A stretch of DNA of 43,013 bases from positions 1 through 43,013 of the forward strand of contig NZ_LAJC01000053.1 of assembly GCF_000981225.1 (NCBI RefSeq). The letters are read 5' to 3'. Below are positions 9,255-16,300 of the stretch, piece after piece. The notes under the pieces were generated by a model. It was not told the DNA's origin and ran no database searches. It saw nothing but the letters and a program-made list of their open reading frames with translations. The DNA comes from Allosalinactinospora lopnorensis (GTDB taxonomy: Bacteria; Actinomycetota; Actinomycetes; Streptosporangiales; Streptosporangiaceae). Both the position numbers and the translations under genes were made by a program. Numbering within the stretch: the first letter of the stretch is position 1; each line of letters begins with the position of its first letter.

Positions 9255-10298
9255 TCAAGGCCGATACCCCATGTCCAGCGTGGGACGGACCTCCCAGCCG
9301 CTGTCCACCCGGTGGAGAGCCGGGCGCATATCTGCGTACCCAGGGTGTCCGGCACCGCGCCACGCCTCCGCCCACTCCCGGAGGATCCGCGGTGCCCGCT
9401 GGCCGCCGACGTGGACGGTGTCCGTCCTCGTGCCGCGGTCGAACAGCGCGGCGCCACGGGCGTCGGAGTAGCCCACGCGCCAACCTGAGCCGCCCAGACC
9501 CGCGACGCTTAGGCCGTCAGGGCAGGTAGCGTACAGATAGGCGACGAAGTCCTGCGCCTGTTCGCGCTCGGTGAGCGGCCCGCGTGGACTCGGGCGGGCA
9601 TCCTGCAGCGATCTCAGCAGCGTTTCCGCCGCATGCTCGTCGTCGGCGGCCCACGCAGCGGCGAACCACCACGGCGTCCCCTCCGCGTCGCGGACGAGGG
9701 CGTCGACACCGCGCGGAGGGACGAGCCACTGGGTGAGCACCTCGTCGTGCATCTCCACGTACCCGCCGGAAGACAGCGATTCCCCGGAGAGCCGGCCGTC
9801 GGCGGTGATACGCGCCTTGACCACTGCGCTCGTCTTCACCAGGGGCGTGACCTGGACCGGAGTGATGAGAAGCGCTTCTGATGCGGCCTGCTCCACCCAC
9901 GCTTGCGGGATGACATCGGGGGTGGCCCAGGCGACGACGCGGTCGAAGGGACCGCAGTCGGGTGCTCCTTTCCTGCCGTCGTCGGCGAGAAGCTCGATAT
10001 TGCTCCGGGCCTGGCTGTGGTGCCGCTCCCGCGCACGGTCGACGAGATCGGGCATGACGTCCACGGACACCACGGTTCCTGCCTCGCCGACGAGTTCGGC
10101 GAGCAGAGCGCCGGAGTAGCCCGACCCCGTCCCGATCTCCAGTACGCGCATGCCTGACCGGACATCGAGCTCGTCCAGCGTCGAGGCGATGAGCCAACCG
10201 ACGGTCGTCTGAGTGACGAGGGCGCCGTCAGGGTGCCGCGTGTAATGGTCCTCATCGACGGCGTCGAGGGCGCGTCGGACCGCTGGGCTGAATTCCAC
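9255..10298 (-). CDS. Lasso-peptide-associated protein-L-isoaspartate O-methyltransferase homologue (aspartimide-forming)
   Basis: A 347-aa PIMT-fold methyltransferase. Residues 25-45 (GALVTQTTVGWLIASTLDEL) and the SAM motif VLEIGTGSGYSGALLAEL (from about residue 52) match PIMT repair enzymes, as do FDRVVAWATPDVIPQAWVEQ and LITPV. Repair PIMTs are about 210-220 aa; this one has roughly 130 extra C-terminal residues, containing GSGWRVGYSDARGAALFD. The start is GTG 10298, about ten bases after the B2 stop, with AAAGG overlapping that stop, so it is the last gene of the lasso operon. In published PIMT-containing lasso clusters (cellulonodin-2, lihuanodin) the enzyme methylates a ring Asp of the folded lasso peptide, and the ester closes to an aspartimide. 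The same job is inferred here. Confidence 0.9.
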   Translation of the reverse strand: MEFSPAVRRALDAVDEDHYTRHPDGALVTQTTVGWLIASTLDELDVRSGMRVLEIGTGSGYSGALLAELVGEAGTVVSVDVMPDLVDRARERHHSQARSNIELLADDGRKGAPDCGPFDRVVAWATPDVIPQAWVEQAASEALLITPVQVTPLVKTSAVVKARITADGRLSGESLSSGGYVEMHDEVLTQWLVPPRGVDALVRDAEGTPWWFAAAWAADDEHAAETLLRSLQDARPSPRGPLTEREQAQDFVAYLYATCPDGLSVAGLGGSGWRVGYSDARGAALFDRGTRTDTVHVGGQRAPRILREWAEAWRGAGHPGYADMRPALHRVDSGWEVRPTLDMGYRP

Positions 10299-10308
10299 AG
10301 GGAGCCTT

Positions 10309-10743
10309 TCAGGGATCGATGTCAGGTACGAAGCAGGAGCAGGCAGGGGCGGTCGGCGGCGCGTGCGCCTCGCCCACCGGGTGTCCCTGCGCCTCGACCC
10401 AGGCGTGGGCGGCGTAGGGCATGAGGCGCGCGCCGATGCACCAGCCGAGGGAGCGGCGAAGCAGCAGCGCGGCGATCACGGCAGCGAGGGAGGTCTCCAG
10501 GCAGGCTGCCCGGCCTGGGAACCAGTGTGCGGCGGTGCGGCTGGCGGCCACGGCAGCGGCGGCCTCGTTCAGGGTGGCCGGTTTCGGGGCGCCCTGCCTC
10601 AGCTTGCCGACAATCGCCACGCTGTATTTGACAGGGAAGCGCAGCAGCAGGATCGCGATCGCGAACCCGAACAGGTCGGCCAACCGGTCGCGGTGGCGCA
10701 GACGGCGGTCCGGTGCCGCGGGAAGGGGCATGTGCGTACTCAT
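10309..10743 (-). CDS. Lasso peptide leader peptidase (B2, transglutaminase-like cysteine protease)
   Basis: A 144-aa protein from ATG 10743, which overlaps the stop of the preceding RRE gene by one base (TGATG), so the two are translationally coupled. Catalytic residues of the lasso B2 family are visible: Cys81 in GRAACLETSLAAVIAALLLR and His113 in YAAHAWVEAQG. The N-terminal half (RLADLFGFAIAILLLRFPVK) is the helical segment typical of split B2 proteins. It removes the leader from the precursor after the RRE protein delivers it, giving the free Gly1 amine needed for ring closure. It lies third in the order cyclase, B1, B2, PIMT. Confidence 0.92.
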   Translation of the reverse strand: MSTHMPLPAAPDRRLRHRDRLADLFGFAIAILLLRFPVKYSVAIVGKLRQGAPKPATLNEAAAAVAASRTAAHWFPGRAACLETSLAAVIAALLLRRSLGWCIGARLMPYAAHAWVEAQGHPVGEAHAPPTAPACSCFVPDIDP

Positions 10744-11015
10744 CACTGTTCCTTCCCGCCCCTGAGCAGCCCGTGGTTGCGCAGAGCCTCGACCAGTCGA
10801 CAGGTGTCGGCGGATAGCCGGCCCGGAGTGATGCCCAATTCCGGTGCGAGTTCGGCGGTGATCGCTTCGATATCGGTACCGGCCGTGATCCGGTTCCAGA
10901 TCGCGGCAGTTGTGGGGTTGAGCCCGAAGAACCTTCCCGTGGCGAGGTTGAGCAGTACCGCACCGTCTTCGGTGGTCACGAAGTGGACGTTCGGGGCGGG
11001 GGCGACTGTCGTCAT
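10743..11015 (-). CDS. Lasso peptide RRE protein (B1, PqqD-like)
   Basis: A 90-aa protein from ATG 11015, which overlaps the cyclase stop as ATGA. The PqqD-like fold of RiPP recognition elements shows in VHFVTTEDGAVLLNLATGRF, the FGLNPTTAAIWNRI segment and the helical C-terminal half ending VEALRNHGLL. B1 proteins bind the leader at its conserved Tyr and Pro residues and hand it to the B2 protease. The matching YxxP motif is present in the precursor at 12920-13036. Overlaps on both sides place it firmly within one polycistronic unit. Confidence 0.92.
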   Translation of the reverse strand: MTTVAPAPNVHFVTTEDGAVLLNLATGRFFGLNPTTAAIWNRITAGTDIEAITAELAPELGITPGRLSADTCRLVEALRNHGLLRGGKEQ

Positions 11016-12853
11016 CGGTGCCCTTGTCTTTGATTTGCGGTTGTGACAGGGGAGGAGCGGTCGTCGAGGCGCCGTAACCACACCTCGGCGGAGAGGACCT
11101 CGCCGAGCCCGGCCATCGCCGCACGGCCTCCGCCGACCGCGGTATCCAGTTCGCGGAGTACGAGGTCAGGCCGGATGATGCCGAGGTCATCGAGTCGGGA
11201 CTCGTGCAGTAGCGCGCGCAGGACCGCTGCGTTGCGGCGTGCTCCGTGGTACTCGCAGGCGCTGTAGTCGCCTTTGGTGCGGCGTGTGAACAGTTCATTC
11301 GGGAGCAAGCCCACCATGGCGGCACCCAGCAGAGGCTTCGCCCGGTCGGCCGATACCCGGTCGGCCGCGGGCAAGCTGAGGCAGGCGTCCAGCACCTGGT
11401 GGTCGAAGAATGGAGCGGACACCCGGACGTCAAGGTGCTCAGCGATCGCCATGAAGGATCGGGTTGCCGCCGCGTGCCAGCGGATCGTGCGCAGTGTGTG
11501 GGCATCGGCGCCGTCGGCAGCGGTGGCGCCTTCCGCCGTCTGCCGCAGCAGGCCTGCTGCGGCAGAGCGAGCACTGGGTGTCGCCCACGGGGCGGACTGG
11601 CTCAGAGCGGCCCAGGCGATGCTGTTCTCCATGGCCGGGGAGTAGCCCGCACGGTGCGGCCTGGGTAACCCTTCAAGCTGGGAGGCCAGCGCGGTAAGTG
11701 TGTCCGTGTAACTCGTCCGGGCCGTTGTCAGCGCCGCGCGTATGACGCGGTGTACCGGACGGTGCCGAAGTCTCGCCCACCCGGTGGTCTCCCGGACGAA
11801 CTGTCGGGCGCGGGCCGGCCGTGCGAGGTCGGCCAGGTACGTCAACGGAGCGCCGAGCACCACGTCCCCGCCGTCGCCGACGAGGTGGAGGGTGGAGCCT
11901 TGGGCGGGCAGGAGGCGGGAACGGTCACGCGCGTAGATCACCGTGTCCAGGCTGGGGTGGTCGGTGAACGGGACCGCCATCATGTCGGTGAAGGGCAGGG
12001 TCGCTGCGTCGCCCTCGACGAGCACCTGTTCCAGGGCGGGCGCAACGGCAGCGATGCGGGAGGCATAATCCGTGTCGTCATCGTTGGCCGCGTAGGAATC
12101 GGTGTAGGTGAGGGCCGGGATCGGGGACGTCCGGCCGCGGGCGGCGAGCAGGGCGAGGGATGAAGAGTCCAGGCCGCCGCTGAGATCAGCGGTGACTGAG
12201 CGCACTCCGGCGACACGCTCGTCCACTCCGGTCAGCAAGGCGGAGTGCAGCGCGTCGCTTGCCGTGGCGAAGTCGGTCCGCTCCCAATGCCGGGAACGCT
12301 CCACGACGGAGGCATGACCGACCCGAGCGTGCAGCACCTGGTCGGGCGGCAGTTCGGTGAGACCGCTGAACAGAGACGCGCCACCGGAGCCTTCGATGAC
12401 ATCGGGACACAGCATTCGGGCGGCCAGTATCCCTGGGTTGATTCGGAGGCCGTCCGGCGAGGCCAGCGGGAGTGGGCTGGAGGCGTACTCGACCGTTCCC
12501 TCCCCGCAGCGGAACCAGATCCGGACGAGTCCCGCCATGTCCCCGGCGATGGCCGTCTCGGAGCCGTCTGTGACGACCACACCGTAGGCACCGGCAAGGC
12601 TCCCCATGCCCATGACTGCGCGGGGGAGGGTGGGCGCGCTGGCCAGATGTTCGAGTAGAGCGGTGTCGGGGGCGAGACACTCCCCGAAGAGAACCGCCCG
12701 GCGAGGGCCGAAGCTCAACTGCCGTACCTGCCTGGCGGGCCAGTGCCCGGACAGCCGCACGGAGCATTCGCCTGTCCAGAGTGCACGGCCGTGGAGGCTG
12801 GAGGACATAGCGGGGTTTCCGGCCTGTCCGAATATGAACCGCTGCTTCGCCAT
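11012..12853 (-). CDS. Lasso peptide cyclase (asparagine-synthetase-like, C protein)
   Basis: A 613-aa protein from ATG 12853, with GGGGAGC upstream; further in-frame sequence upstream reads through a hairpin and is unlikely to be translated. It belongs to the asparagine synthase B family that has been recruited for lasso rings. The glutaminase-like N-terminal half is present but lacks the catalytic N-terminal Cys. The ATP-pyrophosphatase loop is TADLSGGLDSSSLALLAA, around residues 222-239, with later motifs HLVGDGGDVVLGAP and SAPFFDHQVLDACLSLP. It adenylates the side-chain carboxylate of the ring Asp and couples it to Gly1. The first enzyme after the precursor, it is 67 bases downstream of it with a strong hairpin between. 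Confidence 0.95.
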   Translation of the reverse strand: MAKQRFIFGQAGNPAMSSSLHGRALWTGECSVRLSGHWPARQVRQLSFGPRRAVLFGECLAPDTALLEHLASAPTLPRAVMGMGSLAGAYGVVVTDGSETAIAGDMAGLVRIWFRCGEGTVEYASSPLPLASPDGLRINPGILAARMLCPDVIEGSGGASLFSGLTELPPDQVLHARVGHASVVERSRHWERTDFATASDALHSALLTGVDERVAGVRSVTADLSGGLDSSSLALLAARGRTSPIPALTYTDSYAANDDDTDYASRIAAVAPALEQVLVEGDAATLPFTDMMAVPFTDHPSLDTVIYARDRSRLLPAQGSTLHLVGDGGDVVLGAPLTYLADLARPARARQFVRETTGWARLRHRPVHRVIRAALTTARTSYTDTLTALASQLEGLPRPHRAGYSPAMENSIAWAALSQSAPWATPSARSAAAGLLRQTAEGATAADGADAHTLRTIRWHAAATRSFMAIAEHLDVRVSAPFFDHQVLDACLSLPAADRVSADRAKPLLGAAMVGLLPNELFTRRTKGDYSACEYHGARRNAAVLRALLHESRLDDLGIIRPDLVLRELDTAVGGGRAAMAGLGEVLSAEVWLRRLDDRSSPVTTANQRQGHR

Positions 12854-12879
12854 GGAGCGGCTCCCCTCGTCGCGTAGCC

Positions 12880-12909
12880 GGTGTGGACCCAACCCCGTGG
12901 GTCCACACC
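12880..12909 (-). promoter_or_regulatory. Perfect 12-bp hairpin between lasso precursor and cyclase genes
   Basis: Arms GGTGTGGACCCA (12880-12891) and TGGGTCCACACC (12898-12909) with a six-base loop, starting 10 bases after the precursor stop. No T-run follows on the minus strand, so it is better read as a partial attenuator or a 3' stabiliser of precursor mRNA than as a full terminator. Such an element would let the cell make far more precursor than enzyme. Confidence 0.75.
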
Positions 12910-12919
12910 GGGCGGACGG

Positions 12920-13036
12920 TCAGTTGTAGCGGGCGACGTTCGTGTCGGCGGTGTCGTGCGCCGCCGAGCCGAGCGTCAACTCGCGGACGTCTCCCAGTTC
13001 GATCACCATCGGAGGCTCGTAGGTCTCGACCTGCAT
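12920..13036 (-). CDS. Lasso peptide precursor (A)
   Basis: A 38-aa precursor from ATG 13036, with GGAGGAA seven bases upstream. The leader (residues 1-22) holds YEPPMVIELG, the Y-x-x-P-x-(L/V)-x3-G motif recognised by B1, and the conserved Thr at position -2 (LTL before the core). The predicted 16-residue core is GSAAHDTADTNVARYN: Gly1 would link to Asp9, leaving a seven-residue loop and tail. The ring contains Asp6-Thr7, a plausible methylation and aspartimide site for the PIMT encoded in the same operon; Asp9-Thr10 is used for ring closure. Candidate plug residues are Arg14 and Tyr15. The reading comes from direct translation; the modifications are inferred from the enzymes. Confidence 0.93.
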   Translation of the reverse strand: MQVETYEPPMVIELGDVRELTLGSAAHDTADTNVARYN

Positions 13037-13082
13037 GTCACTTCCTCCTGAATCAGCGGCAGGGGATCTCCGTGCATTACGG

Positions 13083-13119
13083 AGACTATTCTCGAAAACT
13101 GACTAGTTCAAGGAATAGT
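13083..13119 (-). promoter_or_regulatory. Lasso operon promoter overlapped by an inverted repeat
   Basis: Reading leftward, TTGAAC (13111-13106) and TAGTCT (13088-13083) are separated by 17 bases, a fair actinobacterial promoter about 45 bases before the precursor start. A perfect 7-bp inverted repeat, ACTATTC (13085-13091) and GAATAGT (13113-13119), brackets it: one arm overlaps the -10, the other abuts the -35. This position suits a repressor. The regulator encoded immediately upstream is the obvious candidate, and its own operon start carries a similar repeat at 14763-14797. Confidence 0.6.
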
Positions 13120-13157
13120 TTGCTCGCCGGGCGGTCAGGTCACGGGGAGAGACGGGA

Positions 13158-13997
13158 TCAGGTGTGTTCGCGGGCCAGCCGCGCCAGGAAGTTCCTGGCC
13201 TCGTCGTCGTAGACCGCGGCGTCGGCGAACAGCTCGAACAGCTGCTGGTGGAAGGCGATGTCGCGGGTGTCGGTGATGGACTGGCGGGTGGTGAACCCCT
13301 CGACCACGACCTCCCGCTCGTCGCGCAGGACGAAGGCGCTCTTGGGTACCTGGGGAACGGGCGTCTCCCACGGCAGCACGCCGACGCGGACATTGGCCAG
13401 TGTCGACAGGTTGGCGATCCGGTCCATCTGGGCGGCCATCGTCTGCGCATCACCCAGCTTCCAGCGGAGAGCGGCCTCGGTGATCACGAAGTGGAACCGG
13501 AGCTCGGTGTCGAACAGCGCGGACTGCCGGTTGAGCCGGCTGCGGACCGCCTCGGCCACGTCCACGCCCGACATGGACAGCGGCTGGCTGAACACGGCCC
13601 GAGCGTACTCGGCCGTCTGCAGCAGGCCCGGAACCATCGTGGGCTGGAACGTCCGGGTCAGTGTGGTCGCGCGCTCCTCGCGGGCGATCGCCTCTTGGAC
13701 GCGGTGCAGGCCGCGCTTGCGCAGCATGCGCAGCGAGTCATAGCGCTCGTTCAGGTCGGCGGCCCTGGCCAAGAGCCTACGCTGTGTCGCGGGGGGTACG
13801 GCGAGGACCTTGAGTATGGCGTCGACATCGTCCGTGCCGGGGGTGACACGGCCGGTCTCGATCTTGGAGACCTTCGACTGGCTCCACCCGAGCCGCTCCG
13901 CCGCCGCGACCCCGGACATGCCGGAATCCACGCGGAGTCGGCGAATCTCCTCGGCCAGCTCCGCGCGGTCCCGCTCGAACGACTCCCGTGCTGCCAT
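13158..13997 (-). CDS. XRE-family helix-turn-helix regulator with DUF5753-like region
   Basis: 279 aa. The N-terminal helix-turn-helix (about residues 15-60) reads LRVDSGMSGVAAAERLGWSQ then SKVSKIETGRVTPG, typical of the XRE family. The C-terminal two thirds match the DUF5753 type common in actinomycetes: TRTFQPTMVPGLLQTAEYAR, RLNRQSAL, FHFVITEAALRWKLG and NVRVGVLPWE. Its ATG overlaps the stop of the DUF6879 gene (TGATG), making a three-gene operon. It lies directly upstream of the lasso precursor, separated only by the promoter region, so control of that cluster is plausible but not shown. Some family members work together with small DUF397 partners. Confidence 0.88.
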   Translation of the reverse strand: MAARESFERDRAELAEEIRRLRVDSGMSGVAAAERLGWSQSKVSKIETGRVTPGTDDVDAILKVLAVPPATQRRLLARAADLNERYDSLRMLRKRGLHRVQEAIAREERATTLTRTFQPTMVPGLLQTAEYARAVFSQPLSMSGVDVAEAVRSRLNRQSALFDTELRFHFVITEAALRWKLGDAQTMAAQMDRIANLSTLANVRVGVLPWETPVPQVPKSAFVLRDEREVVVEGFTTRQSITDTRDIAFHQQLFELFADAAVYDDEARNFLARLAREHT

Positions 13998-14542
13998 CAG
14001 TCCCGGTGGTAGTGCGGATGCGCCTTCCAGTACTCGCTGAAGGGTACGGCCTGAGCCATCGCGTGATCACGCTGGGCGCGGTAGTGAGCGAGGTCGGGGT
14101 CCTCCAGCAGCTCCCCGTGCCGGAACTCGCCGTCGTCCGTGTAGCGCATGAGTACGACGCGGGTGTCGTCGAACAGCCAGAAGTCCTCGTCGACCAGTTC
14201 GCTCGGACGCTCCCGCTCCGCGGTGTCGAGAATGAAGACGCGGTCCCCGGCCCGGGAATTGTAGAGGTAGCCCCACTCCATCTCGTAGCGCAGGTAGTCC
14301 GTGGGCGGCCCCTCGAACACGTGGACCCGCGAGTAGTCGATCCCGCGGCTGGTCTGCTCGGCCACCCGCTTCATGTACGCCGACGGCTCGCGTTCCTTCG
14401 GGCACGGTTCGCCCGCCAGGTACGAGCGTAGCCTGTCCGCCTCCGAGACGGGGTTGTAGACCGGCCGCGTCTCCAACCGGAACACACTGCGCTCCACGTC
14501 GCGGAACAGTCGGCCGAACTCCGCCGGCTCAAGAACCGGCAT
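13997..14542 (-). CDS. DUF6879 family protein
   Basis: 181 aa, no signal peptide or membrane segment. The conserved pattern of the family is visible in YMKRVAEQTSRGIDYSRVHV, DYLRYEMEWGYLYNSRAGD, FWLFDDTRVVLMRYTDDGEF and the C-terminal FSEYWKAHP. The family has no established activity; its genes commonly sit beside XRE/DUF5753 regulators in actinomycetes. It overlaps both neighbours: the 78-aa gene upstream by 14 bases and the regulator downstream by one base. A second family member at 30931 sits beside a STAND protein. Confidence 0.8.
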   Translation of the reverse strand: MPVLEPAEFGRLFRDVERSVFRLETRPVYNPVSEADRLRSYLAGEPCPKEREPSAYMKRVAEQTSRGIDYSRVHVFEGPPTDYLRYEMEWGYLYNSRAGDRVFILDTAERERPSELVDEDFWLFDDTRVVLMRYTDDGEFRHGELLEDPDLAHYRAQRDHAMAQAVPFSEYWKAHPHYHRD

Positions 14543-14765
14543 GGAGCCCCTTCAGCAGGTCAGCCGGGACCTCGACGGCGGACTCACCCGCGGGAAGCCC
14601 CAGCTCGTCGAGAACACCGGCATCGGTCACGGTGTACCCCTGCACCACCACCGTCCCCTGGTCTGTCGCGTACAACGTCGGGCAGGTGTCGTCCTCACAC
14701 GTCCCGGCGATCTTCGTGAGCCTCACTGCGTCCTCCTCACCAAGAGGGTTAGTCTTGGTGGGCAT
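14529..14765 (-). CDS. Small hypothetical protein (78 aa), first gene of a regulator operon
   Basis: Starts at ATG 14765 and ends 14 bases inside the following DUF6879 gene. It begins MPTKTNPLGEEDAVRLTKIAG, one residue beyond the point where I can quote safely, and continues with CEDDTCPTLY and GTVVVQGYTV; the C-terminus is LGLPAGESAVEVPADLLKGL. The two close cysteines could bind a metal or form a disulfide. I do not recognise a named family. Similar small genes precede DUF6879 and XRE genes in actinomycetes. The start lies within AT-rich promoter-like DNA and may be nearly leaderless. Confidence 0.65.
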   Translation of the reverse strand: MPTKTNPLGEEDAVRLTKIAGTCEDDTCPTLYATDQGTVVVQGYTVTDAGVLDELGLPAGESAVEVPADLLKGLHAGS

Positions 14766-14797
14766 ATTCCCATAAATAATATACGTAGAAGAATATC
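14763..14797 (-). promoter_or_regulatory. Inverted repeat over the regulator operon promoter and start
   Basis: ATATTC (14764-14769) and GAATAT (14791-14796) are separated by 21 bases. The arm core and spacing (TATTC-N21-GAATA) are the same as in the lasso promoter at 13085-13119. A TATTAT -10-like hexamer (14781-14776, leftward) lies between the arms. A shared operator for autoregulation and lasso control is the suggested reading. Confidence 0.45.
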
Positions 14798-14971
14798 CTG
14801 AACGGGAGGAAGACCTGTCGCCGCCGGGAGCGCGCCGGACGTGGAGGGCCATGGGCGGATTCCCGTGGTCCCGTTGATCATGGCCGTGCCGCCGGGGTGT
14901 CCGGGCGGATCTGGCGGCCGGACCAGTGTCGATGAGGAGGGCCGTCCGGCGCGAGACGGGGGAGCGGAGTG

Positions 14972-15235
14972 CTACAGCGCCTCGCGCTTGGCGGCGCGCA
15001 CGAACGCCGCCCACTCCGACCGGCCGAAGGAGAGGAACCCGAGGTCACGCTGTGTGGAGTCCCGCACGGCGAAGCGGGTGGAACCGTCGAGGACGGGGCC
15101 GGCTTCCACGCAGCTCTTCCCTCCATCTGGGCTGCGGTTGCTGAGGTGCCAGCCGACCTCGACGCAGCTGGCACCGCCGTTAGGGCTGTGACTGCTCTTG
15201 CGCCAGGCGACCACCGAGGACGTGTCTGTGTACAT
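14972..15235 (-). CDS. DUF397 protein with a duplicated motif
   Basis: 87 aa from ATG 15235, overlapping the stop of the XRE regulator by one base. The DUF397 signature WRKSSHSPNGGASCVEVGW is followed by a second copy, NRSPDGGKSCVEAG, and then by FAVRDSTQRDLG and the usual C-terminal FGRSEWAAFVRAAKRE. DUF397 proteins are small partners of XRE/DUF5753 regulators in actinomycetes, in some studied pairs acting as an antagonist of the regulator. The internal duplication of the CVEV block is slightly unusual. Confidence 0.9.
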   Translation of the reverse strand: MYTDTSSVVAWRKSSHSPNGGASCVEVGWHLSNRSPDGGKSCVEAGPVLDGSTRFAVRDSTQRDLGFLSFGRSEWAAFVRAAKREAL

Positions 15236-16086
15236 CACAGTCTCTTCTCCAAAGCCGCGATAAGCGCTACTGATTCTTCGCAATCAAGACTAACGCTACG
15301 AAGCCGCCCCAACATGCCGTCGAGTTTGTCAGCCTGTTCTGCTTCCAGGTAGAGGCCCCCAGCCGGCCCCAACGTGTAGGCGATTTGGGGGAAGGGGTCT
15401 TCCATCTTGATCAGGCTGAAACCGCCATCCGGGCTCGCATGTTCTCCCGCCGAGTATGGAAGCACTCGGAGCTCAATGTGTGGATGCGTGGACTGATCCA
15501 TGAGGTGCCGTAGTTGCGCCTTCATCACATCGCGTCCACCAACTAGCCGATGGAGGGCTGCCTCGTCCATGATCACCGACAGCTCCATCGGCTCGTCTCG
15601 TACGAGCACACGCTGCCTCGCTAGTCTCAGTTCCACGCCGCGCTCTACGAATGTCGCTGACTCATTCGGGTTGACGGCTCGAATCCAGGCTTCCGCATAC
15701 TCGGGTGTCTGTAGGAGACCGTTCACTGGCATCGCGTCGTATGCACGGATGGTCTGTGCCCGACTCTCTACCCAGAGGTAGTCGAGGAACCAGCTTTCGG
15801 CCTGTTTGGAGTACTTTTCCCACCACCCTGTCTTGGTCTGCTCCTGGCCAAGCTGTAGCAGCGTGTTGCGCTGGTTCTCGCCTTCAAGGCCGTAGAGATC
15901 CATCAGTGCGAGCAACTCGGACTGATGGATCGGCTGGATACCGGCTTCAAACCGGCTGAGCGTGGTGAAGTCCCGCCTGATGTGTTCTCCTACCTCTTTC
16001 AGCGTCAGTTCGTTCTCCAGCCGGAGCTCCTTGAGAAGCTTCCCCAGCCACTGAGCCCTCAGGGTGACCTTCCGCTTCCTCGACAT
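15235..16086 (-). CDS. XRE-family regulator with DUF5753-like region
   Basis: 283 aa. The helix-turn-helix is LRLENELTLKEVGEHIRRDF followed by TTLSRFEAGIQPIHQSE. The DUF5753-type body shows IRAYDAMPVNGLLQTPEYAE, ELRLARQRVL, LSVIMDEAALHRLVGG and IELRVLPYSAGEH. The start ATG 16086 follows AAGGAG. It is translationally coupled to the DUF397 gene, so the two form a regulator-partner pair distinct from the one at 13158. Base composition here and rightward to 19.8 kb is visibly less GC-rich than the flanks, consistent with acquired DNA. Confidence 0.88.
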   Translation of the reverse strand: MSRKRKVTLRAQWLGKLLKELRLENELTLKEVGEHIRRDFTTLSRFEAGIQPIHQSELLALMDLYGLEGENQRNTLLQLGQEQTKTGWWEKYSKQAESWFLDYLWVESRAQTIRAYDAMPVNGLLQTPEYAEAWIRAVNPNESATFVERGVELRLARQRVLVRDEPMELSVIMDEAALHRLVGGRDVMKAQLRHLMDQSTHPHIELRVLPYSAGEHASPDGGFSLIKMEDPFPQIAYTLGPAGGLYLEAEQADKLDGMLGRLRSVSLDCEESVALIAALEKRL

Positions 16087-16101
16087 CGAAACTCCTTGCT
16101 G

Positions 16102-16137
16102 CCAAATTTGGTGAATAACTTGACAGAAGATTATCTA
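16102..16137 (-). promoter_or_regulatory. Candidate promoter and operator of the second XRE gene
   Basis: A perfect 10-bp palindrome CCAAATTTGG (16102-16111) lies 16 bases upstream of the start codon. TAGATAAT (16137-16130, leftward) is a good -10-like sequence above it. The palindrome would lie in the transcribed leader, a position suited to autorepression. Inferred from sequence only. Confidence 0.35.
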
Positions 16138-16300
16138 GGTCGCACGCTAGCAGCAAGTGACCCAGCTCTCATCGGGAGCGATCAACCAGAGAACGAGGGC
16201 GGCCTTCTGCGCCGCCCACACAGACCACCGCCCGGGGTGATCGTTGAGATTGGACCCCTCATCCACCCCGGGCGGTGCCTTGAGAAGAGGAGGACCATCG

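Noticed and set aside
9255-10298. Housekeeping protein-repair PIMT
   Set aside because: Position as last gene of the lasso operon and the long C-terminal extension favour the lasso-modifying type.
10309-11574. A 421-codon frame including the leader peptidase
   Set aside because: Only the final 144 codons show family sequence; the remainder overlaps cyclase and RRE genes in the wrong frame.
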